Origin: Chloroflexota bacterium
GTDB taxonomy: Bacteria > Chloroflexota > Anaerolineae > Anaerolineales > Anaerolineaceae
DNA length: 40,907 nt
Assembly: GCA_012798065.1 (NCBI GenBank)
Contig: JAAZNW010000113.1
Coordinates: 1-40,907 of the forward strand
Direction: 5' to 3'
Below the pieces are notes generated by a model. It was not told the origin of the DNA, ran no database searches, and saw only the letters and a list, made by a program, of their open reading frames with translations. Of this stretch, positions 24,535 through 33,930 are shown piece after piece. Each line of letters starts with the position of its first letter. Within the stretch, counting starts at the first letter, position 1. Made by a program: the position numbers and the translations under genes.

Positions 24535-25905
24535 ATGAGGATGAATTCGCTTCAATTTTTTGAATCACATTACGGTCAATTTTTAGATGAACTGATTAAT
24601 TTTCTATCCATCCCCTCCATTTCTACTGACCCTGACCATGCCCACGATATTCAGACCGCGGTAGCATTCATCGCCAACAAACTCTCCAGCATTGGTATTG
24701 AGCATGTAAAGATTTTTCCCACAAAGCGTCATCCAATTGTATACGGTGAACACCTCAAAGCTGGCGCATCTCAGCCCACTTTGCTGATTTATGGTCATTA
24801 TGATGTCCAACCAGATGATCCGGTTGAGTTGTGGGATACCCCGCCTTTTTCACCAACAGTACGAGATGATATGCTCTTTGCTCGGGGCGCGTCTGATATG
24901 AAGGGGCAAATTTACGCTTGTGTAGCTGCCATCGAATCCATCCTCCAATCAGATACCCTACCTGTGAACATTAAATTCATCCTCGAAGGAGAAGAGGAAA
25001 TTGGTTCTCCTAACCTGGTCGATTTTCTTATTTCACACGCTGATTTACTTAAAGCAGATTGCGCCTTAAATACGGACGCAGGAATGCTCAATAAGAACAT
25101 TCCTGCTATCAGCTATGGACTAAGAGGGTTGGCATATTTTGAACTGCGTATTTTTGGCCCGAATCGCGACCTACACTCTGGTAGCTATGGTGGTATCGTG
25201 CATAACCCCGCCCAGGTTCTCGCTGATTTAATCAGCAAAATGCATGACGCGCAAGGTCGCGTTACGCTTGATGGTTTTTATAATGACGTTTTACCTCTAT
25301 CTTCGGATGAACGCGAAAAGTTGGCCCGTTACGGCTTGTCAGACGCTGAATACTGTGCAGATTTAGGTTTGCCTTCTCTATGGGGCGAAAAAGATTTTTC
25401 CCCGGTAGAACGCTTAGGAGCCCGCCCCACCCTTGAAATCAACGGTTTGCTTTCCGGATTTACCGGCCAGGGGTCAAAAACGATCATCCCCGCTCACGCA
25501 ATGGCGAAGATTTCCACCAGGCTGGTTCCCAACCAAGATCCTGAAAAGATATACGGAATGCTTGTCGACTTTTTAAAGAAAAATGCTCCCTCCACGATTC
25601 GTTGGGAACTTGAACAAATGAGTGTAGGCTCGCCCAGTTTGTCTGATACCAACCTTCCGGCGACAAGAGCCTTAATGGACGCGTATAAAACCGTTTGGGG
25701 AGTGGAACCGGCTTTAAAACGTGAAGGCGGTAGTGTTCCAGTCGTTGCTGATATGCAGAAGCATCTTGGTATTGATTCTGTCCTTACGGGTTTTGGCCTG
25801 CCTGATGACCGTATTCATTCACCAAATGAAAAGCTTGATTTATCAACCTGGCGAAAAGGGATACAGTCGCTGATTCATTTCTTTTACAATGTAAAAAAGG
25901 ATTAA
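24535..25905 (+). CDS. M20 family metallopeptidase (dipeptidase/ArgE-DapE type)
   Basis: The 456-residue zinc hydrolase resembles carnosinase-type (CNDP2-like) dipeptidases. Metal ligands and catalytic acid are H88 and D90 in YGHYDVQP, D121 in GASDMKGQ, the Glu pair in EGEEEIGSPN (about 151-160), NTDAG, and a late His in DDRIHSPNE. A lid (dimerisation) domain occupies the middle. It acts in the cytoplasm on dipeptides or acylated amino acids; the exact substrate is open. GGAGG lies ten bases before the ATG at 24535; a second in-frame ATG at 24541 is possible. The next gene begins two bases after its stop. Confidence 0.93.
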   Translation: MRMNSLQFFESHYGQFLDELINFLSIPSISTDPDHAHDIQTAVAFIANKLSSIGIEHVKIFPTKRHPIVYGEHLKAGASQPTLLIYGHYDVQPDDPVELWDTPPFSPTVRDDMLFARGASDMKGQIYACVAAIESILQSDTLPVNIKFILEGEEEIGSPNLVDFLISHADLLKADCALNTDAGMLNKNIPAISYGLRGLAYFELRIFGPNRDLHSGSYGGIVHNPAQVLADLISKMHDAQGRVTLDGFYNDVLPLSSDEREKLARYGLSDAEYCADLGLPSLWGEKDFSPVERLGARPTLEINGLLSGFTGQGSKTIIPAHAMAKISTRLVPNQDPEKIYGMLVDFLKKNAPSTIRWELEQMSVGSPSLSDTNLPATRALMDAYKTVWGVEPALKREGGSVPVVADMQKHLGIDSVLTGFGLPDDRIHSPNEKLDLSTWRKGIQSLIHFFYNVKKD

Positions 25906-25906
25906 T

Positions 25907-26806
25907 TTGAACCACTTAACGGATAAAGAACTTAAGCTCCCTTCCTATGGAGGGCAGGCGCTTATTGAAGGTGTACTCATGCGCGGTTCTCGCTATCTGG
26001 CAGCCGCCTATCGTACGCCAGAGGGTGACATAGTTGTGGAAACGCAAAAACTTGCTGGGATTTATACATCCAAGCTGGTAAAAATTCCATTTTTACGGGG
26101 ACTGGTAATTCTTTGGGATGCAATGGGCTTGGGTACTAAGTATTTAATGCGATCGGCGAATATTCAGACCGGAGATAATGAAAAAATCGAAGGTCCTGCT
26201 TTAACCCTCTCTCTTGTTTTCTCTTTATCTTTGGCCATAGCCATATTTTTTCTGGCACCTGCGGGTATTACCTCCTTGTTAGAAAAATGGTGGCCAATGA
26301 CGCCGTTTGTGAGTAATCTCCTGGAGGGTTTGGTCAGACTTACTTTAATTATTGGCTATATTTGGGCTATTGGTCAGATGAAAGACATTCGGCGGGTTTT
26401 TTCCTATCATGGCGCGGAACACAAAACCATCAACGCGTTTGAGTCTTCCTCAGCACTTGAAGTACCGCTTATTCAAAAGTACTCTCTTTATCACCCACGC
26501 TGCGGTACTGGGTTTGTTCTAATTTTAGTTCTCTTTTCAATCCTGCTTTTTATTTTGCTTGGGCCAATTCACAGCCTTTTATTAAAGCTCCTTAGCCGCA
26601 TCTTGCTTTTACCTGTTTTAGTGATGTTTGCCTATGAATACATGCGGTTTTCTGCCAATCATCAAAATCACCCTGTTTTTCGTTATCTTTCCGTGCTCAA
26701 TATGTCTATGCAGCGATTAACCACGGTGGGACCTGACGATCGTGTTGTTGAAGTCGCTTTAAAAGCGTTTACAACGATGTACGCACTGGAAAATGAAAAA
26801 GATTGA
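25907..26806 (+). CDS. DUF1385 family membrane protein (YqhQ-like)
   Basis: The 299-residue protein starts with YGGQALIEGVLMRGSRYLA, the diagnostic DUF1385 opening, and includes SYHGAEHKTINAFES and a YHPRCGTGFVLI block, where conserved His and Cys residues could bind a metal. Four or more hydrophobic segments lie between about residue 100 and 245. B. subtilis YqhQ belongs to this family; its function is not established. The start is TTG at 25907 with AAGG six bases before it. It continues directly from the peptidase gene and overlaps comEA by 14 bases. Confidence 0.9.
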   Translation: MNHLTDKELKLPSYGGQALIEGVLMRGSRYLAAAYRTPEGDIVVETQKLAGIYTSKLVKIPFLRGLVILWDAMGLGTKYLMRSANIQTGDNEKIEGPALTLSLVFSLSLAIAIFFLAPAGITSLLEKWWPMTPFVSNLLEGLVRLTLIIGYIWAIGQMKDIRRVFSYHGAEHKTINAFESSSALEVPLIQKYSLYHPRCGTGFVLILVLFSILLFILLGPIHSLLLKLLSRILLLPVLVMFAYEYMRFSANHQNHPVFRYLSVLNMSMQRLTTVGPDDRVVEVALKAFTTMYALENEKD

Positions 26807-27194
26807 GCATAAATGGTTGTACTTTGGCCTTGGTATTCTGCTAGGCATTTTCCTTTCAGGAATCCTTTTCTTGACCGTTTTTGATCATAATAGAGATGTG
26901 TTTTTTACACTCCCTCAGCCTTGGTTAATTGATCAATCCGAACCCCTAACCTCTGTAGCTCTCTTTGACAATGAGGGTAAAATAAACCCAAACACAGCGA
27001 CAAAAGAGGAGTTAATGGATTTGCCGGGTATTGGTCCCGTAAAAGCAATGGCAATTATTGAATTTCGCGAAAAATATGGACCCTTTACAGAAGTTGCTGA
27101 AATGTTATATGTGCCTGGTATCGGCAAAAATCAATTAGATCAGATTGTTCCTTATATCGAAATCCAGTTGGAAGAGGGAATGCATGAACCTTAA
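26793..27194 (+). CDS. ComEA-like helix-hairpin-helix DNA-binding protein
   Basis: The 133-residue protein has one N-terminal membrane helix (WLYFGLGILLGIFLSGILF), a short linker, and a C-terminal double helix-hairpin-helix domain beginning INPNTATKEELMDLPGIGPVKAMAII and closing with YVPGIGKNQLDQIVPYI. This is the ComEA arrangement, in which the anchored protein binds incoming double-stranded DNA outside the membrane. ComEC and ComF are absent from the window. The SLBB domain found in some ComEA proteins is missing, so this is the short form. It overlaps the genes on both sides. Confidence 0.9.
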   Translation: MKKIEHKWLYFGLGILLGIFLSGILFLTVFDHNRDVFFTLPQPWLIDQSEPLTSVALFDNEGKINPNTATKEELMDLPGIGPVKAMAIIEFREKYGPFTEVAEMLYVPGIGKNQLDQIVPYIEIQLEEGMHEP

Positions 27195-27633
27195 AGAAAC
27201 ACTTGAAAATGATTTACATGAAGCCATGCGCCGTAAAGATGAACTAACGCGAGACACACTGAGAATTGCCCTCTCCTCCATTAAGCTCGCGGAAGTAGAA
27301 TCTCGTAAAGCGCTGGATGACGCTGGCGTTCTCTCAATTCTTCAAAAAGAAGTCAAAATACGAAAAGAAACGGTTGGTGAGCTGCAAAATACCGGAAGGT
27401 CCGACCTTGTTGAAAAAGCAAAGCAAGAATACGAGATCCTTTCTAAATACCTCCCTGTCCAATTGTCAGATGAAGAAATAGAGCAGTTTGCCCATGAAGT
27501 AATTGCCCAACTCTCTGCCAGCAACCTATCTGACATGGGCAAGGTGATGGGCATCCTTGTGCCCAAACTAAGTGACAAGGCTGCACCTGAGCGTATCAGT
27601 AAAATCGTTAAGAATTTGCTTTTAAATCAGTGA
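27184..27633 (+). CDS. GatB/YqeY domain protein
   Basis: The 149-residue helical protein is a stand-alone YqeY, resembling the tail domain of the GatB subunit of tRNA-dependent amidotransferase. LKETLENDLHEAMRRKDELTRDTLRIALSSIK opens the domain, and DMGKVMGILVPKL with a C-terminal KNLLL helix closes it. It is thought to bind tRNA, but its role is not settled. The ATG at 27184 is chosen because it starts the conserved fold and overlaps the end of comEA. The stop TGA shares its last base with the pgpH start. Confidence 0.93.
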   Translation: MNLKETLENDLHEAMRRKDELTRDTLRIALSSIKLAEVESRKALDDAGVLSILQKEVKIRKETVGELQNTGRSDLVEKAKQEYEILSKYLPVQLSDEEIEQFAHEVIAQLSASNLSDMGKVMGILVPKLSDKAAPERISKIVKNLLLNQ

Positions 27634-29729
27634 TGTCTAACGCTATTTCTCAAACAATTCGCAGTAGAAAAGGTCGCCTGTTTTTCCCGATTGTCTTATT
27701 TGTTATATGCATTTTCTTGACCTTCGCTGCTTTGCTGCTCCCAATCGCATCTCGCCCTAATTCGCTTCCTATGGAAATCGGCAGTGTCGCACCTGCTGAT
27801 ATTGTGGCTCCCCGTGATGTTTCTTATCAAAGCGCGTATCTAACCTCCAAAGCAATTGAAGATGCGGAAAACGCTGTTGCGCCCAGGTACCTCGCTTCTG
27901 ACCCGGCAATTAACAGAGCCCAGCTCGATAAATTACATAATATCTTTCATTTTATTACTTCAGTCCGATCAGATGCATTTTCTTCCGACGCTCAGCGAAT
28001 AAATGATTTGCTTTCCATTGCAATGTTAAAAATGGCAGAGGATCAAGCCGTAACTGTTTTAAATCTGACCGATGAACAATGGAAAATGGTGCAGGATGAT
28101 TCGCGAAGTGTGCTTGAACAAATTATGCGTAAAAATATACGCGATTATCAACTGCAAGAAAACATAAATAATGTCCCTGGGTTAATCAATTATGCGTTGA
28201 ATTCTGATGAAAATGAACTCGTTCGAATTTTTGTCTCATCGTTAATAGTGCCCAACTCTCTTTATTCAGAAGCAGAAACAGAAAATGCCAGGAAGCAGGC
28301 AGCTGACCAGGTTGAACCTGTCATTAAAAGCTATGCTGAGAATCAGGTGATCGTCCTTAGAGGACAAATCATAACTCCAGAGCAATGGGAGGCGTTGGAG
28401 TTTTTCAATTTAATTCGGGCGAAACGCTTGACTGAGGATATCATTTCCACTGTGTCTATTGTTTTAGCTCTTTCTGGTTTTCTACTCTTGTACTTTTCTC
28501 GTAGAAAGAATTCAGCCCTTTCAGATATCCGTTCTTTAACCGTAGTGGCTATTTGTTTTTTTGTTTTCCTTTTTGCTGCCAAAGTGATCATCCCCAATCG
28601 GGCTATCTTACCCTTTTTCTTTCCCCTCCCCGCCTTTGCGTTGATTTTGGTGACGCTGTTCAATTTAGAATTAAGCATTGTTTTACCTATCATCCTGAGC
28701 ATCCTGGTCACTTTTAGCGTTTCTAACTCAATTGAGTTATCTCTCTTTTATATTATTACCAGTCTTACAGGCGCAGTTGTCCTTGGAAAAGGGAAAAAAT
28801 TTGTCAATTTTTTGTACGCTGCAGTTGCAATCATTCTTTCGGGTATCCTGGTAATCACAGCCTACAGATTAACCCGCCCACAAACCGATCTTTTCGGCTT
28901 ATTGACTCTCTATGGAGTTATATTCCTGAATGGGTTTGCTTCTGCAAGCCTGGCTTTATTACTGCAATTTTTTCTGGCTCAAATCCTTCAGCTTGCCACA
29001 CCTCTTTATCTCATTGAGCTTTCCCGTTCAGACCACCCTTTACTCAGAAAAATTTTGCAATCAGCTCCTGGAACATATCAACATTCTTTACAGGTTTCAA
29101 ATTTGGCGGAACAGGCAGCCAACGCCATCGGAGCTGACGCCCTTTTAACTAGAGTAGGCGCTTATTATCATGATGCTGGAAAATCAGCCAACCCTACCTT
29201 TTTTATTGAAAATCAAGTCCCGGGGAATTTAAACCCTCATGATGATATGGACCCAGTGATCGCTGCTCAGACAATAATCGCGCATGTTTCAGATGGAATC
29301 ACTTTAGCCGAGAAGCACCATTTACCGCCCAGGCTGCAAGACTTTATTCGTGAACATCATGGCACATTGCTTACGCGTTATCAGTATAACCGCGCTGTTG
29401 AACAACAGGGCAATGACCCCAGCCAGGTTGATGCTGAATTGTTTCGTTATCCTGGACCCAAGCCGCAATCGAAAGAAACCGGTATATTAATGCTTGCAGA
29501 TATCAGTGAAGCCCGCGCTCGTTCAAAACCCCCAAAAAATGAGAGTGAATTAACTGCCTTGCTGAATAGTGTCGTGGACAATTTATTGATCGACGGCAGC
29601 TTAGAAGATACTAATTTAACGCTGCATGACTTAAAAATGATCAAAGAATCTTTTCATACAACGCTTATGAATACATACCACCCGCGCATTCAATACCCGG
29701 AACTCAAACCAATGCACCCGCAAAATTGA
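27633..29729 (+). CDS. pgpH: PgpH-type 7TM-HD cyclic di-AMP phosphodiesterase
   Basis: The 698-residue protein has a 7TMR-HD layout: an N-terminal membrane helix, an extracellular 7TMR-HDED domain (about 40-265), a bundle of seven membrane helices (about 270-460), and a cytoplasmic HD domain. In the HD domain H484 lies in YQHSLQ, HDAGK has H513 and D514, and IREHHGT provides further metal ligands. Known PgpH enzymes hydrolyse the second messenger c-di-AMP. The ATG at 27633 overlaps the stop of yqeY (TGATG) and the stop overlaps ybeY in the same way. The pgpH-ybeY-dgkA order is common in Gram-positive bacteria. Confidence 0.94.
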   Translation: MSNAISQTIRSRKGRLFFPIVLFVICIFLTFAALLLPIASRPNSLPMEIGSVAPADIVAPRDVSYQSAYLTSKAIEDAENAVAPRYLASDPAINRAQLDKLHNIFHFITSVRSDAFSSDAQRINDLLSIAMLKMAEDQAVTVLNLTDEQWKMVQDDSRSVLEQIMRKNIRDYQLQENINNVPGLINYALNSDENELVRIFVSSLIVPNSLYSEAETENARKQAADQVEPVIKSYAENQVIVLRGQIITPEQWEALEFFNLIRAKRLTEDIISTVSIVLALSGFLLLYFSRRKNSALSDIRSLTVVAICFFVFLFAAKVIIPNRAILPFFFPLPAFALILVTLFNLELSIVLPIILSILVTFSVSNSIELSLFYIITSLTGAVVLGKGKKFVNFLYAAVAIILSGILVITAYRLTRPQTDLFGLLTLYGVIFLNGFASASLALLLQFFLAQILQLATPLYLIELSRSDHPLLRKILQSAPGTYQHSLQVSNLAEQAANAIGADALLTRVGAYYHDAGKSANPTFFIENQVPGNLNPHDDMDPVIAAQTIIAHVSDGITLAEKHHLPPRLQDFIREHHGTLLTRYQYNRAVEQQGNDPSQVDAELFRYPGPKPQSKETGILMLADISEARARSKPPKNESELTALLNSVVDNLLIDGSLEDTNLTLHDLKMIKESFHTTLMNTYHPRIQYPELKPMHPQN

Positions 29730-30214
29730 TGAAAGACATGGAAAAGAATAAAATTCACATCAATTGTCAAATAAAAAATTTTGATAAAACCCTGGTTGAG
29801 ATGATGAAAATCGCGGTAAAAACTACCTTGGCGCGCTTCAATGAAAAAGAACATTATTCTTTATCCATATTGATCTGTGATGACGATAAGATAAAAACAC
29901 TCAATGCAACTTATCGAGGTATCAGTAGCCCTACTGACGTCCTCTCTTTTCCAACTTACGAGCGTTTGCCCGGAACCGATGAATTGTATTTGGGCGATAT
30001 TGCTATTTCATTCCCCACAACCATTAGACAAGCGCGCGAAAACCAACACCCTGTAAGCCAAGAGCTTTCTCTGTTGTGTATTCACGGTGTTTTACATCTC
30101 CTTGGCTATGATCATGAAACCCAAGAAGAAGAGTCCAAGATGTGGGCGCTGCAGAACGAAATCCTTACCGCCCTGGGGATGAGCACCCACGTTTCTGGGG
30201 GTTTGCGTGCATAA
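29729..30214 (+). CDS. ybeY: Endoribonuclease YbeY, rRNA maturation factor
   Basis: The 161-residue protein is a single-domain zinc enzyme that matures 16S rRNA ends and takes part in ribosome quality control. The signature CIHGVLHLLGYDHE contains the three metal-binding histidines. SPTDVLSFPT and LGDIAISFP, the other conserved blocks, are also in place. The ATG at 29729 overlaps the pgpH stop (TGATG). Its 3' end overlaps dgkA by eight bases. Confidence 0.96.
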   Translation: MKDMEKNKIHINCQIKNFDKTLVEMMKIAVKTTLARFNEKEHYSLSILICDDDKIKTLNATYRGISSPTDVLSFPTYERLPGTDELYLGDIAISFPTTIRQARENQHPVSQELSLLCIHGVLHLLGYDHETQEEESKMWALQNEILTALGMSTHVSGGLRA

Positions 30215-30596
30215 AAATAAGGCTTTCGTTCAATCAATTAGCAACGCCACTTCAGGTTTACGCACATTATTGAAAGAAGAGAGAAACGCCAGGTTCCACC
30301 TTCTGGCAACGGTTTGCGTGATTCTGGTTTCCATAGTGTTCCAAATTAACCGCCTGGAATGGCTATTCATCCTTTCGGCTATCTTCCTGGTCTGGATTGC
30401 TGAAGCCTTTAACACCTCATTAGAAAAGTTGTTTGACCTGGTAGAACCTTGTAAGAATAAATATGTAATGGCTGGGAAAGATCTCTCTGCTGGAGGGGTT
30501 TTACTATCAGCGCTGCTGAGCGTAATTATTGGCGCAATAATTCTCGGTCCCCCAATTGTAAAGACAATTGTTTCGTTACTTCAAAATCACAAATAA
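30207..30596 (+). CDS. dgkA: Diacylglycerol/undecaprenol kinase DgkA
   Basis: The 129-residue membrane protein belongs to the prokaryotic diacylglycerol kinase family; Gram-positive members phosphorylate undecaprenol. [11 protein letters not shown] leads into the first membrane helix and [16 protein letters not shown] carries the conserved Glu/Asn active-site region. Three membrane helices are visible. The start is GTG, preceded by GGGGG. It is the last gene of the run from yqeY and converges on a response regulator with a ten-base overlap of their 3' ends. Confidence 0.94.
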   Translation: MHKNKAFVQSISNATSGLRTLLKEERNARFHLLATVCVILVSIVFQINRLEWLFILSAIFLVWIAEAFNTSLEKLFDLVEPCKNKYVMAGKDLSAGGVLLSALLSVIIGAIILGPPIVKTIVSLLQNHK

Positions 30597-31240
30597 TCTC
30601 TCAAACTATGTTCCACAGCGTAAGCAGCAGCTTCTGCTCGGTTGCTTACGCCTAATTTTGAAAGGATACTGCTGACGTAATTCCTGACGGTGCCTTCGCC
30701 GAGAAACAAAGACTTGGCAATTTCTCGGTTTGTCCGGCCTTCTGATACCAACAGTAACACGTGCTTTTCCTGCTGAGAAAGGTTCGCAAAAGCTGAGGCT
30801 TCTTCTTCTCGTACGGCTCGTTTCACTTCTTGAAAAACGCGTTGTGTCACAGCAGGGTCCAGAAGCCCTTCGCCACGCCCAACTGCCTCAATTGCTTTTA
30901 TCAGGTCTTCCGCAGCAATTTGTTTTAAAACATAACCGGAGGCTCCCGAGCGAATAGCGGAAAAAAGCATTTCATCTTCAGCATAAGAAGTGAGCATGAT
31001 GACTTTTGTATCAGGAAAATTCTCAGTAATTTCCTCGCAGGCTTCAATGCCTGATGCGCCAGGCAGCCGGATATCCATCAAGACGACATCTGGGCTGTAT
31101 CTCTCCACTTTTTCAAGCGCTTCTTTTGCACTGGCGGCTTCTGCAATGACCTCAAAATGAGGATGTTGATCAAGTAATGCTTTAAGCCCCAACCGCACTA
31201 CTTCATGATCATCAACAATTAAAATCCTTTGTTTTGTCAT
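30587..31240 (-). CDS. NarL/LuxR-type response regulator, orphan
   Basis: The 217-residue regulator has an N-terminal receiver with the acid pair D10/D11, phosphoacceptor D56 (VLMDIRLPG), TS in MLTSYAED and the conserved lysine in YVLKQ. It also has a C-terminal LuxR helix-turn-helix ([22 protein letters not shown] through [11 protein letters not shown]). It resembles the DevR/NarL branch. No sensor kinase gene lies beside it, so its partner is encoded elsewhere. The start at 31240 has GAGG six bases upstream. It follows xthA by 28 bases on the same strand and may be co-transcribed with it. Confidence 0.95.
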   Translation of the reverse strand: MTKQRILIVDDHEVVRLGLKALLDQHPHFEVIAEAASAKEALEKVERYSPDVVLMDIRLPGASGIEACEEITENFPDTKVIMLTSYAEDEMLFSAIRSGASGYVLKQIAAEDLIKAIEAVGRGEGLLDPAVTQRVFQEVKRAVREEEASAFANLSQQEKHVLLLVSEGRTNREIAKSLFLGEGTVRNYVSSILSKLGVSNRAEAAAYAVEHSLRDYL

Positions 31241-31268
31241 CAGAAACCTCACCTCTTCAAAAATATCC

Positions 31269-32042
31269 TTAAAAAGAATTTAACTCTAATGTGACTGGGC
31301 AATGATCCGATCCTTGAATTTCCTGGTGAATGATAACATCCTTAATCTTAGACATTAAGCTATCAGATACTAGGAAATAATCCAGACGCCAACCGATATT
31401 CCTCTCTCTCGCTTTAAATCGATACGTCCACCATGTGTATTCAATTTTATCTGGATAGAGTTCGCGATATGCATCTTTGAAACCGTTGTTCAGGTAATTT
31501 GTTATCCATATTCGCTCTTCTGGTAAAAAACCAGAAGTTTTACTGTTTTCTTTCGGGTTTGCCAGGTCGATTTCGTTGTGAGCAGTATTAAAATCACCGG
31601 TAATAATTATTTCTTTTCCCTTATTGTGGTAATCAGTGCATAGCTGTAAAAGCATTTCGTAGAATCTTAACTTGAAATCTACCCGCTCCGCACCTCTTTG
31701 CCCGTTGGGAAAATAGACATTAAAAAGCACCAGGTTTTCCATTTCAATTTTTATGGTGCGTCCTTCCACATCAAATTCCTCGTGGCCGAGGAGTTTTGAT
31801 GCACCTTCATAGGAAATGCCTTCCTTTATGTAAGTTGCTACGCCACTATAGCCTGGTTTGTCGGCAGCATTCCATATGAAGACATAGCCGGGTAATTGGA
31901 CATCCTCATCGGTAATTTGCTCGAGTTTTGCCTTTGTTTCTTGAATACAAAGGATATCTGGAGAGACCATCTGCACACTTCTTTTGAAATCTTTTTTTAG
32001 GACTGCTCTGAAACCATTGACATTCCAGGTTGTGATTCTCAT
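31269..32042 (-). CDS. xthA: Exodeoxyribonuclease III
   Basis: The 257-residue EEP-fold nuclease cuts at abasic sites and removes 3' blocking groups in base excision repair. Catalytic motifs are present: [18 protein letters not shown] (Glu metal ligand), [30 protein letters not shown]-like [10 protein letters not shown] and [11 protein letters not shown] (Asp and His). Length is normal. It lies divergent from the DUF192 gene and just upstream of an orphan response regulator. Confidence 0.96.
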   Translation of the reverse strand: MRITTWNVNGFRAVLKKDFKRSVQMVSPDILCIQETKAKLEQITDEDVQLPGYVFIWNAADKPGYSGVATYIKEGISYEGASKLLGHEEFDVEGRTIKIEMENLVLFNVYFPNGQRGAERVDFKLRFYEMLLQLCTDYHNKGKEIIITGDFNTAHNEIDLANPKENSKTSGFLPEERIWITNYLNNGFKDAYRELYPDKIEYTWWTYRFKARERNIGWRLDYFLVSDSLMSKIKDVIIHQEIQGSDHCPVTLELNSF

Positions 32043-32074
32043 TGTACTAATTCCTTATGGTAAACTTCACCAAG

Positions 32075-32080
32075 TATAAT
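32075..32080 (+). promoter_or_regulatory. -10 element placing the start at the first codon
   Basis: A perfect TATAAT ends seven bases before the ATG at 32087, so the predicted first transcribed base is about the A of the start codon. No ribosome site precedes either candidate ATG. This fits leaderless transcription of the DUF192 gene. No strong -35 was found. Confidence 0.4.
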
Positions 32081-32086
32081 TTAAGT

Positions 32087-32470
32087 ATGATACAACAGCC
32101 ATTGAAATCCGTCAAAATTTATCTTGAATCGAATCCGGCTTTTCGGATAACCGCTGGTCTTTGTCAGACATTTAGTACCAGGCTGCTGGGTTTTGTGTTT
32201 AAAAACACTCTTGATGCGGACTATGGCCTTTTCTTTCCGGGGACAACTTCTTCAATAGTCAATTCTGCAATCCATATGTTTTTTGTGAATTTCAATCTTG
32301 CGGTTTTTTGGTTAGATGAAAACTACTCCGTAGTGGATAAAGTTTTAGCGCAGCGCTGGCATCCGTTTTATGCTCCCAGTAAACCCGCCCGCCATATACT
32401 CGAATTACATGAAAGTAGGCTCGCTGATATCTCAATTGGCGATCGGTTAATAATCTCCAATGAAAAATAG
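32087..32470 (+). CDS. DUF192 family protein, no signal peptide
   Basis: The 127-residue protein shows the DUF192 pattern: STRLLGFVFK near the N-terminus, NSAIHMFFVNFNLAVFWLDE in the middle, VVDKVLA, and PARHILELHESRLADISIGDRL at the end. Many members are exported; this one shows no signal peptide. The ATG at 32087 is preferred to 32057 because the -10 lies between them. Function is unknown. It overlaps the LysM/M23 gene by 11 bases, so the two form an operon. Confidence 0.8.
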   Translation: MIQQPLKSVKIYLESNPAFRITAGLCQTFSTRLLGFVFKNTLDADYGLFFPGTTSSIVNSAIHMFFVNFNLAVFWLDENYSVVDKVLAQRWHPFYAPSKPARHILELHESRLADISIGDRLIISNEK

Positions 32471-33869
32471 ACTAATCCCTATTTTCCTTGTTATAACACT
32501 CCTCGTGAATTTTCACTCGGTCTTTGCCCAACACGAGACCGAATACCCTGTGTATATTATCCGCGAAGGGGATTCGCTAGGTTCCATTGCTACCCTCTTC
32601 GATACTACAATCACCGAAATATTGAAGATTAATAATATAAACAATCCTGATTTAATCAGCCCCGGACAAATTATCAACATCCCTGGTTATTCTGGTATTT
32701 CAGGGATCTTTGAAATCGTTACCCCCCAGCTCGGAGAAAGTCTTTTTTCGCTTTCAATTAAGTACGGCGTGAACGTTGACCAAATAATTCAATTGAATCA
32801 TTTACTTTCACCAACAAGTGTTTATCCAGGTTCTACATTGATTGTTGCCGTACGTCCAAACAACTCCTTGTTGCTCCCTGTCTCCATTACCAGACAAAAT
32901 GAGACCGGAATTGAAAGCGCTGCGCGTTCATTCAAGAACCTTTCTACGCTCAACCTGCTCAACCAAATACAAAATTTAAATCTCAGCTTTGTGGATAAAA
33001 TCATTTTTTCTATCAGCTCAGAAAAATCTCGGGCGATCAACCTTTTTGCTCCTCTTCTTGAAGAGGTATCCCTTGATCCCCTACCCATGGTTCAAGGATC
33101 CACAGAAGTAGTGTCCGTATCTTCTCAATCGCCTTTGCTGTTACAAGGAAGTATCGGCGATCATGAGCTGATTTTTAATAGTGAGTCTCCGAATCATTAT
33201 TACGCGCTCCAGGGAATTCATGCTTTGGCGGAACCCGGGTTGGTCGATTTTAATCTCAACGTGACGCTGGCTGATGGCACAGAACACTCATATCGTCAGA
33301 TGGTATTGTTGCAACCCGGTTTTTTTGATCAAGACCCACCTTTATTGGTTGATCCAAAAACTTTAGATCCAACGATAACAGAACCTGAAAATGAATTGGT
33401 CTTTTCTTTGGTATCGCAAAAAACACCTTTCAAGTATTGGTCTGGCATTTTCAGTTCGCCTGCTGTTTATCAAGAATACAATTCCTTGTTCGGGACTCGC
33501 AGATGGTATAACGATGACCCAGAAGTGCGTTTTCACGGCGGTGTTGATTTCGCTGGCGGTATGACTTTACCGGTTTCTGCTCCAGCGCCAGGTCTCATTG
33601 TTTTTGCTGGGCCTTTAACTGTAAGAGGCAATGCTGTTTTTATCGACCACGGCTGGGGTGTTTTTAGCGGCTTTTTCCACCAAGACACTCTAAAGGTTAA
33701 GTTAGGTGATCGCGTGAACACCGGAGACGTGATTGGAACTGTTGGCAATACTGGCCGGGTAAATGGGGCCGGAGATTATCTCGGTGCAGGAGCGCATTTG
33801 CATTGGGAGCTCTGGGTGAATGAAGTTCAAGTAGACCCTCTTGAGTGGTTAAGTAGAGAGTATCCTTAA
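32460..33869 (+). CDS. Exported LysM + M23 peptidoglycan endopeptidase
   Basis: The 469-residue protein begins with a signal peptide (MKNRLIPIFLVITLLVNF, probable cut after VFA, residue 23). Two LysM domains follow (YIIREGDSLGSIATLFDTT through INIPG, and ESLFSLSIKYGVNVDQIIQL), which bind glycan chains. A middle region of about 200 residues is of unclear fold. The C-terminus (about 350-465) is an M23 domain with FHGGVDFAGG, matching the HxxxD zinc site, and GAHLHWEL, the HxH motif. It probably cuts cell-wall cross-bridges or activates amidases. It is translationally linked to the preceding DUF192 gene. Confidence 0.92.
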   Translation: MKNRLIPIFLVITLLVNFHSVFAQHETEYPVYIIREGDSLGSIATLFDTTITEILKINNINNPDLISPGQIINIPGYSGISGIFEIVTPQLGESLFSLSIKYGVNVDQIIQLNHLLSPTSVYPGSTLIVAVRPNNSLLLPVSITRQNETGIESAARSFKNLSTLNLLNQIQNLNLSFVDKIIFSISSEKSRAINLFAPLLEEVSLDPLPMVQGSTEVVSVSSQSPLLLQGSIGDHELIFNSESPNHYYALQGIHALAEPGLVDFNLNVTLADGTEHSYRQMVLLQPGFFDQDPPLLVDPKTLDPTITEPENELVFSLVSQKTPFKYWSGIFSSPAVYQEYNSLFGTRRWYNDDPEVRFHGGVDFAGGMTLPVSAPAPGLIVFAGPLTVRGNAVFIDHGWGVFSGFFHQDTLKVKLGDRVNTGDVIGTVGNTGRVNGAGDYLGAGAHLHWELWVNEVQVDPLEWLSREYP

Positions 33870-33886
33870 TTCATTTCAACCTAAGG

Positions 33887-33892
33887 TATAAT
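33887..33892 (+). promoter_or_regulatory. -10 element before the unknown two-gene unit
   Basis: A perfect TATAAT lies 38 bases before the ATG at 33931, in the 61-base gap after the M23 gene. No strong -35 is seen. If used, it would start a transcript that could run through both unknown genes, the tRNA and the PHP gene to the terminator at 37791. Confidence 0.4.
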
Positions 33893-33930
33893 CATATGGT
33901 ATTTTTATATTCAGGAATGGTATTTTTCGT

